Source: Erythroxylum novogranatense (taxonomy: Eukaryota; Streptophyta; Magnoliopsida; Malpighiales; Erythroxylaceae). Taken from it: a stretch of DNA of 64,000 bases. The position numbers were made by a program, and so were the translations under genes. Shown one piece after another: positions 21,935 through 35,226 of the stretch. Position 1 is the first letter of the stretch. Each line of letters begins with the position of its first letter. Under the pieces are notes generated by a model, which worked only from the letters and a program-made list of their open reading frames with translations, ran no database searches and was not told the DNA's origin. Location of the stretch: contig CM057227.1 in assembly GCA_029891385.1 (NCBI GenBank), forward strand, positions 94,450,818 through 94,514,817, read 5' to 3'.

Positions 21935-24900
21935 ATGGCTTCATCAAATTCACTGGTCTAAACTATGGGGATTGGTCCGAACAAATCTAGTTCCAACTAG
22001 GTGTAATAGATTTGGACTTGGGCCACTTGGCCATAGTTTCAAACGTAAGGCCTGCAGTCATAACTAAGACTAGTTCTAAAGTTGACAAGTTTTATTATGA
22101 GGCTTGGGAACGGTCTAACAAGCTGAGCTTGAATTTGATACGAGTGACGATCGCAGAAAATGTAAAGTTGTCAATGCGTAAAATGGACAATGTAAAGGAG
22201 TTCATGTTGAAGTTTAAAGAATACTCCCAATCTAATGTAGCTGACAAGTTCATAGTAGGGACTTTAATGAGTGAGCTGAAGACCAAAAAGTTTAATTAGT
22301 CACAACCAATTCACGATCATGTAACTTATATGTCAAACCTAGCTACAAAGTTGAAATCTATGGGTATGGATGTGAGTGAGTCCTTTCTAGTACAGTTTAT
22401 TATCAACTTCCTTCCTCTAGAGTTTGGCCAATTCCAGGTGAATCATAACACCATTAAAGAAAAAGGAACCTTTAAGAAATAAAGGCCATGTTGGTTTAGG
22501 AGGAAGGGAGATTAAAGAAAATAAAGAATACTTCGTTCATCTTACGTTTCATCAAAGAACTAGTAGCAGTAAGCACAAACCAGGAAAGAAAGGCAAAGAT
22601 AAGGACAAAGTTTTTCAGCAAAGTTAACGAGGGTCGAATCCATAAGGATAAGAGGTGTCACTTCTGCAAAAAGCCTAATCACTTTAAAAAAGATTGTCCT
22701 AAACGAAAGGCTTGGTTTGAAAAGAAAGGTAAATACCATGTTTCAATATGTTTTGAATCAAATCTTATTGAAGTGCCTAAAAATACCTAGTGGTTAGATT
22801 CTGGTGCAACTACTCATGTGTCACATGTTAAACAGAGATTCCTTTCAATCCAGAACATAAATGGAATTGAAAATTTCTTACATGTGGGGAATAGAATGAA
22901 GGCACGGATAGAGGACATTGAGAAATACAGATTGATCTTAGACACCGGATGTTACCTAGATTTAAAAAAGTGTCTTTATGTTCCTGAATGTGCTAGGAAT
23001 TTAGTTTATGTTGTAAATTTGGATGATGTAAGATTTCAATTTAAGATTTGAAATGGTGTTTTTTCGTTGTATACACATAAGTACTATTATAGTTTTGGTA
23101 CTTTAATTGATTCTTTATATCATTTCAATCTTGATGTTGATTTTGTTGAATCTCTGTTTCATGTTGACCATATTATAAGAAGTAAACGTAGTGCACAAAA
23201 TGAATGTTTTGCTTTTTTGTAGCATAAACGATTAAGTCATATATCCAAGGAAAGGGTACAAAGGTTAGTTAAAAATTATATCTTACCTCCATTGGATTTT
23301 GTTGACTAGGATATATGTGTGGATTGCATTAAAGGCAAGCAAACCAAACATATATCAAAGCATCTAGCCACAAGAAGTAGCACATTATTGGAATTAATAC
23401 ACACTGATATTTGTGGTCTTTTCGACGTTCCTTCTTGGGGTGGTGAAAAATATTTCATTACCTTTATTAATAACTTCTCACGATATGGATATATTTATCT
23501 GCTATATGAGAAGTCTCAGTCTGTGGACATCCTAAAGGTGTTCATTAATGAGATAGAAAGGCAGTTAGATAGAAAAGTAAAGATAGTGAGATTTGATAGA
23601 GGTGGTGAATATTATAAAAAATTTGATGAAAGTGGACAATGTCCAGGTCCATTTGCAAGTTTCTTGCCAATCGAGACATATGTGTGAAATACACAATGCC
23701 TGGTACACCACAACAAAATGGTATAGCTGAAAGGCAAAATAGTACTCTTATAGAAATAGTTAGGAGCATGTTAAGTAGTAGTACAATACCTTTATCATTG
23801 TGGATGCATGCATTAAAGACTGCTGCATATTTGCTAAATATGATTCCAAATAAGGCAGTTCCTAAGACACCTTATGAATTGTGGACAGGAAGAAAACTTA
23901 GTTTACGACACCTTTACATTTGGGGTTGTCCGACAGAAGTAAGGCTGTATAATTCACATGAAAAGAAGCTTGATGCGATAATCGTTAGTGGTTATTTCAT
24001 CGGTTATCCCAAAAAGTCAAAAGAGTATAGATTTTATTATCCTAACCATAGTACGAGAATAGTTGAGTCTGATAATGCTCGGTTTATTGAGAATGGTCAA
24101 ATCAGTGAGAGTGGAGAATTACGAAAAATAGATATTCACGAGAATCGAGTAGAAACTACTCTAAGATGAGTAAACATGATCACATCAAACGTGATTCTAC
24201 TAGTTGTTATTTCTCTTGTTGTATCACAGATTCGCAACATACCGGAACAACAAATTAATGTTTCAATTCTACAAATTGAACATATTAATGACGAACCAAC
24301 TAATGGTGATCAAGTTACAAATGATCAAATAATGTCACAAGATGTAGCATTACGAAGGTCTGTAAGGTAAAGAAAACTAACTATGAAATTTATTCACTTG
24401 AACATAAATGTGACTATGAAATTTACTCACTTGAACTTGAATGTGACTTGAGCATTGATAAAGATCCAGGCTTGTTTAAACAAGCCATGGAATGTAACAA
24501 TTCTGAAAAATGGTTCATTGCTATGAAAGAATAATTGAAATCAATGGATGATAACAATGTTTAGGAATATTAAGTTGCCAGAAGGTGCAAAACAAGTGGG
24601 TTGTAAATGGATCTTTAAGACCAAACGTGACTTACAAGGCAACATTGAAAGGTATAAAGCCAGACTTGTTGCCAAAGGTTACACTCAAAAGGATGGTCTC
24701 AAAAGGATGGTATTAACTATAAAGAGACCTTCTCACCAGTTTCAAAGAAAGACTTCGTAAGAATTGTTATGGCACTAGTGGCTCATTATGATTTAGAGCT
24801 TCACCAAATAGACGTAAAGATCGCCTTTCTAAATGGTGACTTAGAATAAGAAATATATATGGATCAACCGGAAGGTTTTGTGACCACAGGAAATGAACGA

Positions 24901-26052
24901 TTAGTGTGTAAATTAAAGAAGTCAATATATGGACGAAGCAAGCTTCCCGACAATGGTATCTTAAGTTTAATGATATCATTATGTCTTATAGTTTTGTAGA
25001 AAACACCGTTAATCGGTGTATCTATATGAAGGTTAGTGGGAGCAAGTTCATTATATTAGTCCTATATGTTGACGATGTCTTTCTTGCAGTGAATATTATT
25101 GTTTTATTACATGATGTAAAGAATTTTTGTTCTAATAATTTCGAAATGAAAGATATGAGTGAGGCATCCTATGTGATAGGAATAAAAATAATCCGGGATA
25201 GATTACAAGGATTGTTAGGATTGTCTCAGAAATGTTATATCGAGAAAGCATTAGAAATGTTTCAAATGAAAAAATGCTCTGCAGGGATAGTTCCAATTCA
25301 GAAAGAGGACAAATTTAGTCTAACGCAATGTCCACGAAATGATTTGGAACATAAGGACATGGAATCTATTCCTTATGCGTCGATAGTTGGGAGCTTAATG
25401 TATGCTCAAACATGCACTAGGCCAGATATCAATTTTACTGTTAGAATGTTAGGACGATATCAAAGTAATCCTGGAATGGACCATTAGAAAGCTACAAAAA
25501 ACTCCTTAGATACTTATAAGGCACCAAGGGCTATATGCTCACATATAACAAATCAACCCATCTCGAAGTGATAGGTTACTCGGATTCAGACTATGCTAGT
25601 TGCGTAGACTCACGAAAATCTACATTCGATTACATGTTCCTATTAGCTGGAGGAGCAGTTTCATGAAAAAATAGAAAGCAATCCGTCATTGTTACTTCCA
25701 CTATGGAGGCTGAATTTGTGGCATGCTTTGAGGTCACGGTCTATGGATTGTAGTTGTGTAACTTTATCTTAAATCTTGGTCTTGTCGACAATATTACCAA
25801 ACCGTTAAGAATTTATTGTGATAATTTCACAGCCGTATTCTTCTCTAAGAATGACAAATATTCAAAGGGTGTGAAACACATGAATTTGAAGTATTTATCT
25901 GTGAAAGAAAAAGTGCAAAATATAAAGTGTCAATTGAGCATATTGGTATCGATCTCATGATAGCGAATCCATTAACGAAAGGCTTACCACCCAAAATATT
26001 TATTGTTCATGTTGAACGGATGGGCCTTGTAGATAAGTCCTTATTAGCATAA
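21935..26052 (+). pseudogene. copia gag-pol pseudogene
   Basis: In order: ATG at 21935 and a UBN2-like Gag; a CHFCKKPNHFKKDC zinc knuckle near 22657; an aspartic protease with WLDSGATTH at about 22793; a pre-integrase tail with CVDCIKGKQTKH; integrase with HTDICG, FDRGGEYY and [11 protein letters not shown] (23319-24169); reverse transcriptase with VGCKWIFKTKRD, IDVKIAFLNGDLE and the YVDD box at about 25065; and RNase H with GYSDSDYA near 25573 and STMEAEF near 25700. The end motif NPLTKGLPP lies at about 25970, with the final stop at 26050-26052. At least several frameshifts and internal stops are present, for example near 22010, 23690, 24370 and 24840, so no functional polyprotein is made. 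Confidence 0.9.
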
Positions 26053-26395
26053 TGTTCTGACATGTATAAATACATATAATTGTCTTGCTCGAATTGTTAT
26101 TACACTTGTGAATTCAATTACCGTCATATGTTTTTTCTTACTAACTGGTTATTCATATTATATTGTATACAATTATTATTATTTGTGAGATAACAATTAC
26201 CGTATTACCCACTTAAAGTTTGCTGAGTTGAGTTGATTATGTGATACATAGAAGGAATCATGTTATATAACTTGTGACCGCCATGATCCCATCAGCTTAA
26301 TTCAATTAAGGATGACTTGATCGATTCCATATATTGTGTGCATTTAGAGTTTTATTGTTAGATCACCAAGTCATAACATGGGCCAAGTGGAAGAT

Positions 26396-26785
26396 TGTTA
26401 GACTATTTAATGTTCCATGTGACTTATAGATTTGAGTCTCATAAAAAACACTCAAGATAATGGTTATTGGGTATTAAATGATGGAACTCAAATGGGTCAA
26501 AGACCCTTTCCCTCTCTCTTTTAAAACTAAATCATCATAATGGTTGGTGAACCATCATGATGGTTCCTAAACCAACATAATGGTTCGTGAAGCAACACGA
26601 TGATTGGAAAAATTCGTATATAAGTTTTAGAAAAAAAACTTATGAATGTGAGATTGAATTATTGTCTTAACCATTGAAGAAACATAAAAGAAAGAAAGAA
26701 GAAAGTGAATAAAAAGCTTTACAGAAAGAACAAGAAATCATGGATACAAGTATGTCTACAAACATTGATCCATAAATGTCTTTCA
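26396..26785 (+). repeat. 3' LTR of the + strand copia element
   Basis: Direct repeat of 20126-20513 with the same TGTTA start and TTTCA end. Followed by the TGTCG target duplication. Confidence 0.88.
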
Positions 26786-26799
26786 TGTCGTTCATAACA

Positions 26800-29700
26800 A
26801 AGATATTGTCATTTTCAATTTTTCTATGTTATTCATTTTTTCAAAATTTTGATTCTCTATGGTTCAAGGAAATCGGCCGATTTATTACTTAAATAACTTT
26901 TATTTTCATAAGGGTTATAAACATAAATCAGCCTAGAAATCAACCTGATTCATATTTATTTTGATCGAATCTGTCAGTTCAATCTGGCTTTAAAATCATT
27001 GGTGACTACATTATTAACATAACATATAACAAAATATTTAATTCCATTCAAATTTATGGAATGGATAACAAACTACGAGAATGTGTTTCATACTCCTCAT
27101 TGATGCTCTATTCATACTATCACTTCTCGAATCTTGAGAAGTTTAAAAGATGGTACATCCAATCTATTTTCAGCAAGCTTGAGGAAGGGAATCCATAACT
27201 ACCCAAAGCCTCTTTTGAGCAAATGTTAATGATTACTCCAACATTCTCTCATAAAGAAGGCATTAGTAGTCCTTCAATCTACTCTGTCTATCTCGATGGA
27301 TATGAGATATATCTCAGTCATGTTAGCTGACATTTCATATGAGATATAAATCTATCTATGTACGATTCAAATGAATTAATAATACGATAGTGAAGATAAA
27401 GTTTATGTTCTACGATGAAGAGTTAAATAAAAAGTCCAAGAAAAGATTTAAGTGATACCCTCGAAAGAAGATTTAGCCCAAACTTATATTTTAATAAAAT
27501 ATTAACAATGAAATTACATTTAAAGAAAAAAAAAGATAATTAGAATGCCCTATATTCATGCGTATGAATATGTCAAATGTTTGAATTGGAGAGCCACATT
27601 GGGATATCTCTTCTGGTCTAGTCTTGGATCGGATGATGGTCTCCAACACGAAAGATCACTTGACCAATTGCAAGAAATTTGGTGAAAGTAGCCGGATGGT
27701 TCTATTAGCTTTCTATCTTTTAAAAAGACGACTTTATTAAAGTTTACTTATTCTTTATTCATAGACGTGATCTTTTAAATCTCTTATTCACTAATCGCAT
27801 GACCCGATGATTGCTCCCATTTAATTTTCTTGAATGAATTTGAGGTACCGCATTCCTAAGTCACGTGCAAGATATGATAGGATATTATGAAATCGTCATT
27901 TCCAAGTTCCATCAATATGTCAATCAAACTTCCGAAACAAAAAGAAATCCTCCAACACCAGACGGTCCAAGTCCAAAACGTAGAGTCTAGATGATCGGTT
28001 TAATTTTATAATATTTTATTATGTTCAATGAATCTCAATTATTTATTTATGTAAATTTTATATAGGTCTAATATAAATAAATACGGATCTCATATAAATA
28101 AATGACTGAAATTTTATAAGACATTATAAAATTAAATAGAAGATCTTATCCCCGTAATCGTTATGCATGACGAGGGTCACTCGGTGCGATTAACATGTAG
28201 GGAATGTGACAACTGTTTTCGTCGATAGCTTCCGGTTCATTTCAACACCCGTCGGGTACGTAGCTAAGGTCACCCCATCTCATGCGATTGGGTGATGAGT
28301 TTTAGTTAGACTATAAAAAGCCATTGATGATGTTGGTTTATTTATTTTTAATGTCATTTAGACCGACTCCTCTATGGTTAATCAGTTGACGTGATTCTTT
28401 TAATGAACTTTAGCGTCAAAGGATGATTATAATTTATAAAGAAAGCACCGAATTAATCTATTTGAAGGAACAGACATTGGAACCATTTTCAATTTTCAAT
28501 GATATGACTTCCAAAACCCTGAATTGGCTTTGAATGAAAAAAAAAAAGAAAAATTTTGAAACAGGATGAGATCCATCCTTTTTAACAATCTAGAAGTAGA
28601 AGATGGAACTCTTAAAACTATGGTCTTCATTAATTAAAAATTAAGTTCAAGAGAGTTGACTTTTTACTCATCTTAATTTTAATATTTCATGTAGAGGTTA
28701 TTTCTATAATTTAAATATGTAACTTCATGTAACAAAAAAAAACAACTTTACTAGTTGTTTCAAGGATGACACTTATATATGTTTTAGTTAGTTTAGTATA
28801 AATAAAATTTAAACTTAAGTACGTTACATTTATATGATTTAACTTATTTTCATTTCAATTCTTATTTTTCAAATTATCATTTATCTTTAAGTGATATTAC
28901 TTTCTATGTTATATTATGTTAAATTTTTATTTATTAATATTTTTATAACGAGGTTTAACATTAAAATTTAATAATTTTAATGTTATTTTATTTTAGATAT
29001 AAATAAATAATAAAATTATATTTTAATTTTAAATAATTTTATAATGAAGAAGTTGTATTAAATTTAAAATATAAATAAATCAATAATAAAATATGAAAAA
29101 TCTTGTGATAATTAAAAATATCATTAAACGGTAAATTATAAGTTATAAAATAAGAAGATTGATATAAAAATCAAATTACAAGGAATGTGTCAATTAAGTT
29201 CAAAGTATAGATAATTGGATTTAAAACTATTTGCATATGTGACCACTTTCTAGACATACTATAATGAATAACAAATAAAAAGGCAATTTTCATAAATCTT
29301 GGTAGAATAAAAATTAATTGATTTATTTTAATTTTAAAATTTATTAATTTAATGAATTAATTAATAACCGATAAAATTAATAACAAGATTTATTAAAATA
29401 AATCGAACTGAAAAGTTGAAAGATTTAAAATTTTTACGATTGATTTTTAATAATTAATTTTATCTTAAAATAAAAATATAACAAATACGACTTATTACCT
29501 TCAAGCATACGCAACTCAATCCCACAAATTTCCCGACATTATCTTTCCCTCTCTGTATTAAGGTCTTTGAGTACAATTGCCTGCCCACATTTTGGTCACA
29601 TTCCATTGTCTGTACCCATAGAAAACGTTACATATAAATGCTGGCAAGAAAGCTCTCAAGTATTTCAACTGCCTCTGCCCATAAATTATCCATCATTTGA

Positions 29701-30183
29701 AAGCTTACAGAATCATAAGTAATCAAGTGGAAACAATATTAAAATCACATAATCATGTGTGCAGTTCTTAAACCTATACTTATGAATCCAATCCTAAACT
29801 TTAACTATAGTGTTTCTGATGAAAGAAGCCTCAAACGGACCTATGTAAATGTTAGTACTTTCGTATTTCTGAAGATTAAAAATTAAGAAAAGGACATGAA
29901 CAAATCTGCGAAAAACAAAACTTGGTGTTCAATAAAGAATACCCAAAAATGGGAAATGGTTGAAAGCGGACAGCTCGGCAAGTTGCCTTATTAAACACAG
30001 ATTTTCTCGAAACACGAGACCCTTATTAAACATGGTTGGTCGCATGCCTACCTTTGTCACCCGCGTGTAAGACCCTTCTTTGTGGACAAGTTCGTCGTTT
30101 CTTCATCAGCTTCCTACCATCATTTTTTCCTCTTCAACGCTGCCCACTGCCCACTGCCCTTCTTCTTCATACATTGTCAGCCG
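26800..30183. other. Intergenic region before RIBA
   Basis: No gene is recognised. Contains MITE copy 3 (27989-28147). 28700-29480 is strongly AT-rich with long TTTTAATTTTAAA-like runs. The final few hundred bases before 30184 presumably carry the RIBA promoter. Confidence 0.5.
27989..28147. mobile_element. MITE copy 3 (foldback element)
   Basis: Ends AGATGATCGGTTTAATTTTATAAT and ATTATAAAATTAAATAGAAGATCT are imperfect inverted complements. The middle contains the same AATCTCAATTATTTATTTAT core as the copies at 6660 and 7648. The most diverged copy of the three. Confidence 0.6.
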
Positions 30184-30192
30184 TTATAAATA
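30184..30192 (+). promoter_or_regulatory. TATA box of the RIBA gene
   Basis: TTATAAATA lies 86 bp upstream of the start codon, which predicts a short leader of about 55 nt. Confidence 0.55.
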
Positions 30193-30269
30193 CACGCCAA
30201 TGAGACCTCTTTGGCATTATAATTCAGAAATATCGTTACCTTTTTAGAGGAAAGAAGCCAAAGCAAGCA

Positions 30270-33200
30270 ATGGCGTCCATCAACTTCTCTTCATGCCCTT
30301 CAACAACCACTCCGAGACAATCTGTTTCATGCCCTCAGTGAGTACTCAGTTTGTTTATTTCCTTTTGGGTTTCAATGTTTAGTTGTTTTGGGTTCGAAAG
30401 TTCCATTCTTTTTGTACGTTTAGTAATCAGCTTTTTAATAGATGATCGTTTCGCTTTTGCTTGACTTTTCTTGCTTTGAACGTTTTAGTTAATGAAGGTT
30501 ATTCAGTTTGTTCTTTAAGTCCTTGTCTCGAAGAGCTTACTTTTCCTTTTTATTTTTGGTGATCAAGTTTTGTCCTTGATAGATTAGTTGACCCTTGCGG
30601 TTCATTATCTGGTTTGTCAAAGATGGGATGTTTTCCTTCCCGATACTTTAAATTGATTCAGGTGTTTTTATGGAGTTGTTTATATAGGAAGACAATGAAT
30701 TAAGTGGAAGCCTTTTAAATATTGGTAAGCAATGAGCACTCTTCTGTTAGGTTGGAAACGCGCAAGCTTACTCAAAAGAATCAACATTTTATTACCAGCC
30801 ATTCTGGTGTCTTGAAATTTGGTACCAAAAATTTTCCGAATTGGAAATGCTTATCTTAGGTTCAGTTGAAAGCTCTGAACGTCACTCTTGCTTGAGATGT
30901 CCTCATAAGTCGTTTGTAATGCAGATATGATTGTTCACATAATTAACATTTTCTTGGGAGGTATAAACCTTGTGAATTGTTCCTGGCTTGGATGCATATA
31001 AGTCACACTTTATTTTTTTGGTTATGTTGCCGTTGTTCTTTCTCTACCAATCAAATCTTTTATTCATAGTGGTATGGGATATGTGTTGATCTGCATTCGT
31101 CTGTGGCATTTGGCAGAAACTTTAAGTTATTCAATGGATTACATCCAATGAATGCCTTCTCTGTTAATGGATACACGTCCGATTTCACCTTGATCCGACT
31201 TAATGATTGTAAAACCCATTTGGGCATCAAGGCTGTTGGCAAAACTCAAGCAGCACTAATATCTGATGAAGGTACGCTACAGTCCAACATTAATGGCAAC
31301 AATGTTGCTGCAAAACGTGCTGCAATTAATGCTGGTTCAGTCAGCATGGAGGTACATCGTGATGCAACAGCACTTGGAACTCTGTCAGTTGATACCACCC
31401 TCATTAGGGATGTTTTCCCCATTAAGAATGATGAATTCGATCTGGATCGCCCCACAGCAGGTTTTTCTTCTATACCTGAGGCCATTGAAGACATTCGCCA
31501 AGGCAAGGTAATTATCCTATGAGTTTGCCCAACTTTATGTAGATAGTGAATTATTCAGTACCATTTCTTTAACTTCATTTTTCACAAGTTCTTCATTATA
31601 ACTATAGTTTTTCTTCCAGTTATTTGACTAGGATCTACTGTTGCAGATTGTGCTTGTTGTAGATGATGAGGACAGAGAAAATGAAGGAGATCTTATCATG
31701 GCAGCAGAGTTGGCAACACCTGAAGCGATGGCTTTCATTGTGAAGCATGGTACCGGAATAGTTTGTGTGAGCATGAAAGGAGAAGATTTAGACAGGCTGC
31801 AACTCCCTTTGATGGTTTCCCAAAACGAAAATGATGAAAAGCTTCGTACTGCATTCACAGTTACAGTGGTGTGTGTTTTTCTGACTTTACTCATATCTGG
31901 AAAATTTTATATTATGGTAGGAATGATGTTTGCATGGATAGCTTCTTACTGGAAGCAATAAGAATCTTCCTTTGAGTAAAAACAAATGTAGTGTTGATGT
32001 TTTCTCCATATTACGTTAATATTTGGCAAATTGACTTTCTTAACAAAGTAAAGCTTGTAAAGAGCAACAAATTGTTCAAGTCATGGAGAGTATGAAATTA
32101 TTTGGAGCATTGACAATCGTACAGTAGGATGATTGAGTCCCTTTGAGAAGTTTAAACTTCCTTTTCAGGGAAGTTCTGTTTTTCTTCTCCCTGTTGTCAT
32201 TATTCAGAAATGATTATACTCATACGATACATATGTTTTACACCTTCAGCTTCTCATCATGGGAAGCAACAAAATGTCTCCAAGTGGAGAAATATTTTTT
32301 ATATTAGATGGAGGAATTAATTCCATTCTTATATTAGAACTGCAAAAAAGGTCCTTGAAAAGCTCTCTGTACACCGTTCGTGAAATAGAATAGGCTTTAA
32401 GTATGGATGCCTGGCAGCATGACTGGGATATTGAACTATCTTATGCCATTCTGTTAATCTATGTGGCAGTTATTAAGTTCTGTTTTTCCCTGCATCTGCT
32501 TTTGTAGGACGCCAAACATGGTACAACCACAGGGGTTTCTGCTCATGATAGGGCAACAACAGTGTTAGCTCTTGCTTCCAAAGATTCGAGACCTGATGAT
32601 TTCAATCGTCCGGGCCATATTTTTCCACTGAGGTACCGGGAGGGTGGTGTCTTAAAAAGAGCTGGGCATACAGAGGCTTCAGTTGATCTTGCTGCTTTAG
32701 CTGGACTTGATCCTGTTGCAGTTCTGTGCGAGGTTGTAGATGATGATGGCTCCATGGCTAGATTACCAAGACTTCGTGAATTTGCACTGCAGGAGAATCT
32801 GAAAATTATTTCAATTGCTGATCTAATTAGGTAGGTTATCTTTTTCTTCTTTTAGATTATTTGCTTTGCACTCATCTTGGAAGGAAGCACTATACTTTTG
32901 GAACTTAATCATGGGTTGGTCCATCATATGCAACTAAATGGATGACTTTTTCTTTTGAAAAGGAAACGAATTTTTCTGTTGAAAAGCAAACATTGATGCC
33001 TTTGAATAAACTGAAGCTATTTAGTTACTATTTTGAATTCTCTGCTTATGTGTCGATCAAGTTAGAACATACAATATAGCAGTTATGAAGATCAAATTGT
33101 ATTGTTGTTTTTAGCTGTCATTTGCATTTTTTGTTTACTGATACACAGTTATATTGCTCACTAATATTGGTCTGTAACATTTAAGGTAGTCATTTGAGAG

Positions 33201-35060
33201 TAGAAGTTAATTAAGAGCGTGGAATTATTGTGGACCAATGTCTTATTTTGCTCCTACATGATGTTCTTGGTTTGAAGGCTATCTTCTATTGATGCATTTT
33301 AAATGGTTTCCAGGTATAGGTTTGAGCTTCTTTTGATTATCATCATTTTGTAGAGTTTGATGTGCTGAATCCATATGTGGAAATGAAGTGTCTTTCTGTA
33401 TGTATAATCCTCATGGGAAGGGTAGCCTGATAGTATCATTTATGATGTCTATGGGATTACAATTCACAGGTATAGGAGGAAGAGAGATAAATTGGTAGAT
33501 CAATCATCTGCTGCTCGGTTGCCGACAATGTGGGGACCATTCACGGCTTACTGTTATAGATCAGTCTTAGATGGTATAGAGCATATTGCCATGGTTAAGG
33601 TGAGCAGTATTTGCAACTTTCGGCAATGATCTATTGATTCTTTACTTTTCTGCTTATTTACTTAGGTCTTATCTGTGATCAAGTTCTAGCTAGTAGACAG
33701 CAGGTTTCCTATTTATTATAAGTTTACGGAAATTGTGTTATTTCCAGTCCGAAAGCTAGACCATATGATCAATTGAATTTCATATATATCACAGTTGCAG
33801 AATAGACCATATGATTAATTGAATTTCCTATATATCACAGTTGCAGAATATCTGTAAGTGAGAGAGGTAAACTTGACGTTGAAGAGAGATCTAGAAGTGA
33901 GAGAGGTAAACTTGACGTTGCAGAGAGATCTAGACCATACATAAAATCTGCTGTTATCTTGTTTGATTCTTTTGTGAAATACTCGTACATTAAATTGTTG
34001 TTTTCTTCTTTAGTCAAAAACTAGTTAAATATGAGGATTTTAAATCAAGGGAGATGGTTGAAGGAGATGACTTCTAGAGGGGATCTAACTCTAGGTCTTT
34101 TCATATTCAAATGAGTGAAACACCACGTGGTTTTCCCGAAGCTAGTCATTTAGGCACGAGCACCTATTTCTGGCTATATGCGAATTCACACAAGCTGAAG
34201 TTCCAGCAACTGTGGAGAGTGATAACATTGATTATATCCTGCTTGCTTGTTTTACAACATAAATGATGCTTGTGTTATTTTGTTTAAAAGCTACTTGCTT
34301 ACAAGTAATTTTGCTACCCAAAGGGTGAAATTGGAGATGGAGAGAATGTTCTTGTGCGGGTGCATTCGGAATGCCTCACAGGAGACATTTTTGCATCTGC
34401 CAGATGTGATTGTGGGAACCAACTAGCACTTGCAATGCAGCAGATTGAGGCTGCTGGCAGAGGTGTATTAGTATACCTCCGCGGCCATGAAGGAAGAGGC
34501 ATTGGTTTGGGTCATAAGCTTCGTGCTTACAATCTGCAGGATGCTGGTCGAGATACAGTGGAAGCAAACGAGGAACTGGGACTTCCTGTTGATTCACGAG
34601 AATATGGCATTGGTGCACAGGTATTCCTAGTTGATGTTTTAACAATCTTCTACGGAAATTGTCTGTTAGAATTGTTTCATAAGATAATAGCAGCAACTTC
34701 CATGCTTTTCACACCCAAATCTCACTTGTTGGTATTACTGTGATTTTTTCCACCGTTAAAATGTTTCTGAAGCTAAATCTGTTGGAGCAGATTTTACGCG
34801 ATCTGGGTGTGCGGACAATGAAGCTTCTGACGAATAATCCAGCAAAGTACATTGGCTTGAAGGGTTATGGTTTGACAGTTGCAGGTAGAGTACCTCTAGT
34901 AACACCGATCACCACGGAAAACAAGAGATACCTGGAGACCAAACGTGTTAAAATGGGCCATATGTATGGAGTGGAATTCAATGGCCGCTTCAGTAACCTG
35001 ATAAACAGCAACGGTGACTCTGCAGTGGACACTACATCAGATGCTAAGTCAAACGAATAG
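30270..35060 (+). CDS. RIBA1: Bifunctional riboflavin biosynthesis protein RIBA1-like (DHBP synthase / GTP cyclohydrolase II), plastid
   Basis: Seven exons: 30270-30337, 31117-31507, 31647-31868, 32508-32830, 33470-33599, 34324-34620 and 34791-35060, joining to 566 residues. Residues 1 to about 130 are a variable, serine-rich plastid transit region. The DHBP synthase domain, which makes 3,4-dihydroxy-2-butanone 4-phosphate from ribulose 5-phosphate, follows with [11 protein letters not shown] (158-168), [15 protein letters not shown] and [12 protein letters not shown] cyclohydrolase II, which opens GTP for the other branch, has zinc cysteines 395, 406 and 408 in HSECLTGD and RCDCGNQ, then RGHEGRGIG and TNNPAKY. 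Spacing matches bacterial RibA. Both domains keep their key residues, so unlike RIBA2 and RIBA3 this copy looks bifunctional. It is closest to Arabidopsis At5g64300 from memory. An old Athila element begins 167 bp past the stop. Confidence 0.95.
33758..33933 (+). repeat. Two minisatellites in RIBA intron 5
   Basis: A 46-bp unit beginning AGACCATATGAT is present twice (33758-33803, 33804-33849). A 39-bp unit beginning AAGTGAGAGAGG is present twice right after it (33856-33894, 33895-33933). Copies are nearly identical, so these are recent local duplications without effect on splicing signals. Confidence 0.85.
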
Positions 35061-35226
35061 AGCATCCCCATTCAGTTAAAGTTCTACTTTGACAATAGAG
35101 AACGATGAAGCCCTCCAATGGATATGATTTACAAAGTTGAGATCTTTTGCTAACAACATTATGATTACATCCATTCTTTTTCCTCAAGGTGTATGAATTG
35201 AATATGAGGAATCCCAATTATACGTG

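Larger units (their letters stand above)
20126..26785 (+). mobile_element. Complete but decayed Ty1/copia element, TSD TGTCG
   Basis: LTRs at 20126-20513 and 26396-26785 (about 390 bp, roughly 28 differences counted by eye, near 7%). Perfect 5-bp duplication TGTCG at 20121-20125 and 26786-26790. A primer-binding-like TGTTATCAAAGCCATGG follows the left LTR after 2 bp, and an AAGTGGAAGAT purine tract precedes the right LTR. All copia domains are present in copia order but with many stops and shifts. The divergence suggests an insertion of some million years, younger than the LTR it interrupts. Confidence 0.93.
17678..26799 (-). repeat. LTR of the truncated copia element, split by two later insertions
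   Basis: Begins TGTTGGTTAC two bases past the primer-binding site. Removing the solo LTR (17911-19679) and the copia element (20126-26785), each with one target copy, leaves about 680 bp ending ATAACA at 26799, which would pair with the TGTTGG start as an LTR terminus. The right end is inferred only from this terminal pattern, because the opposite LTR is not present to compare. Confidence 0.45.

Noticed and set aside
30184..30270. FMN riboswitch in the RIBA leader
   Set aside because: The leader is about 55 nt and lacks room for the six-stem RFN fold. FMN riboswitches are not expected in plants.
30270..35060. Bacterial contamination or transfer, because the protein resembles bacterial RibBA
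   Set aside because: Six GT-AG introns, a transit-peptide-like start and closer likeness to plant RIBA1 show a normal nuclear plant gene.
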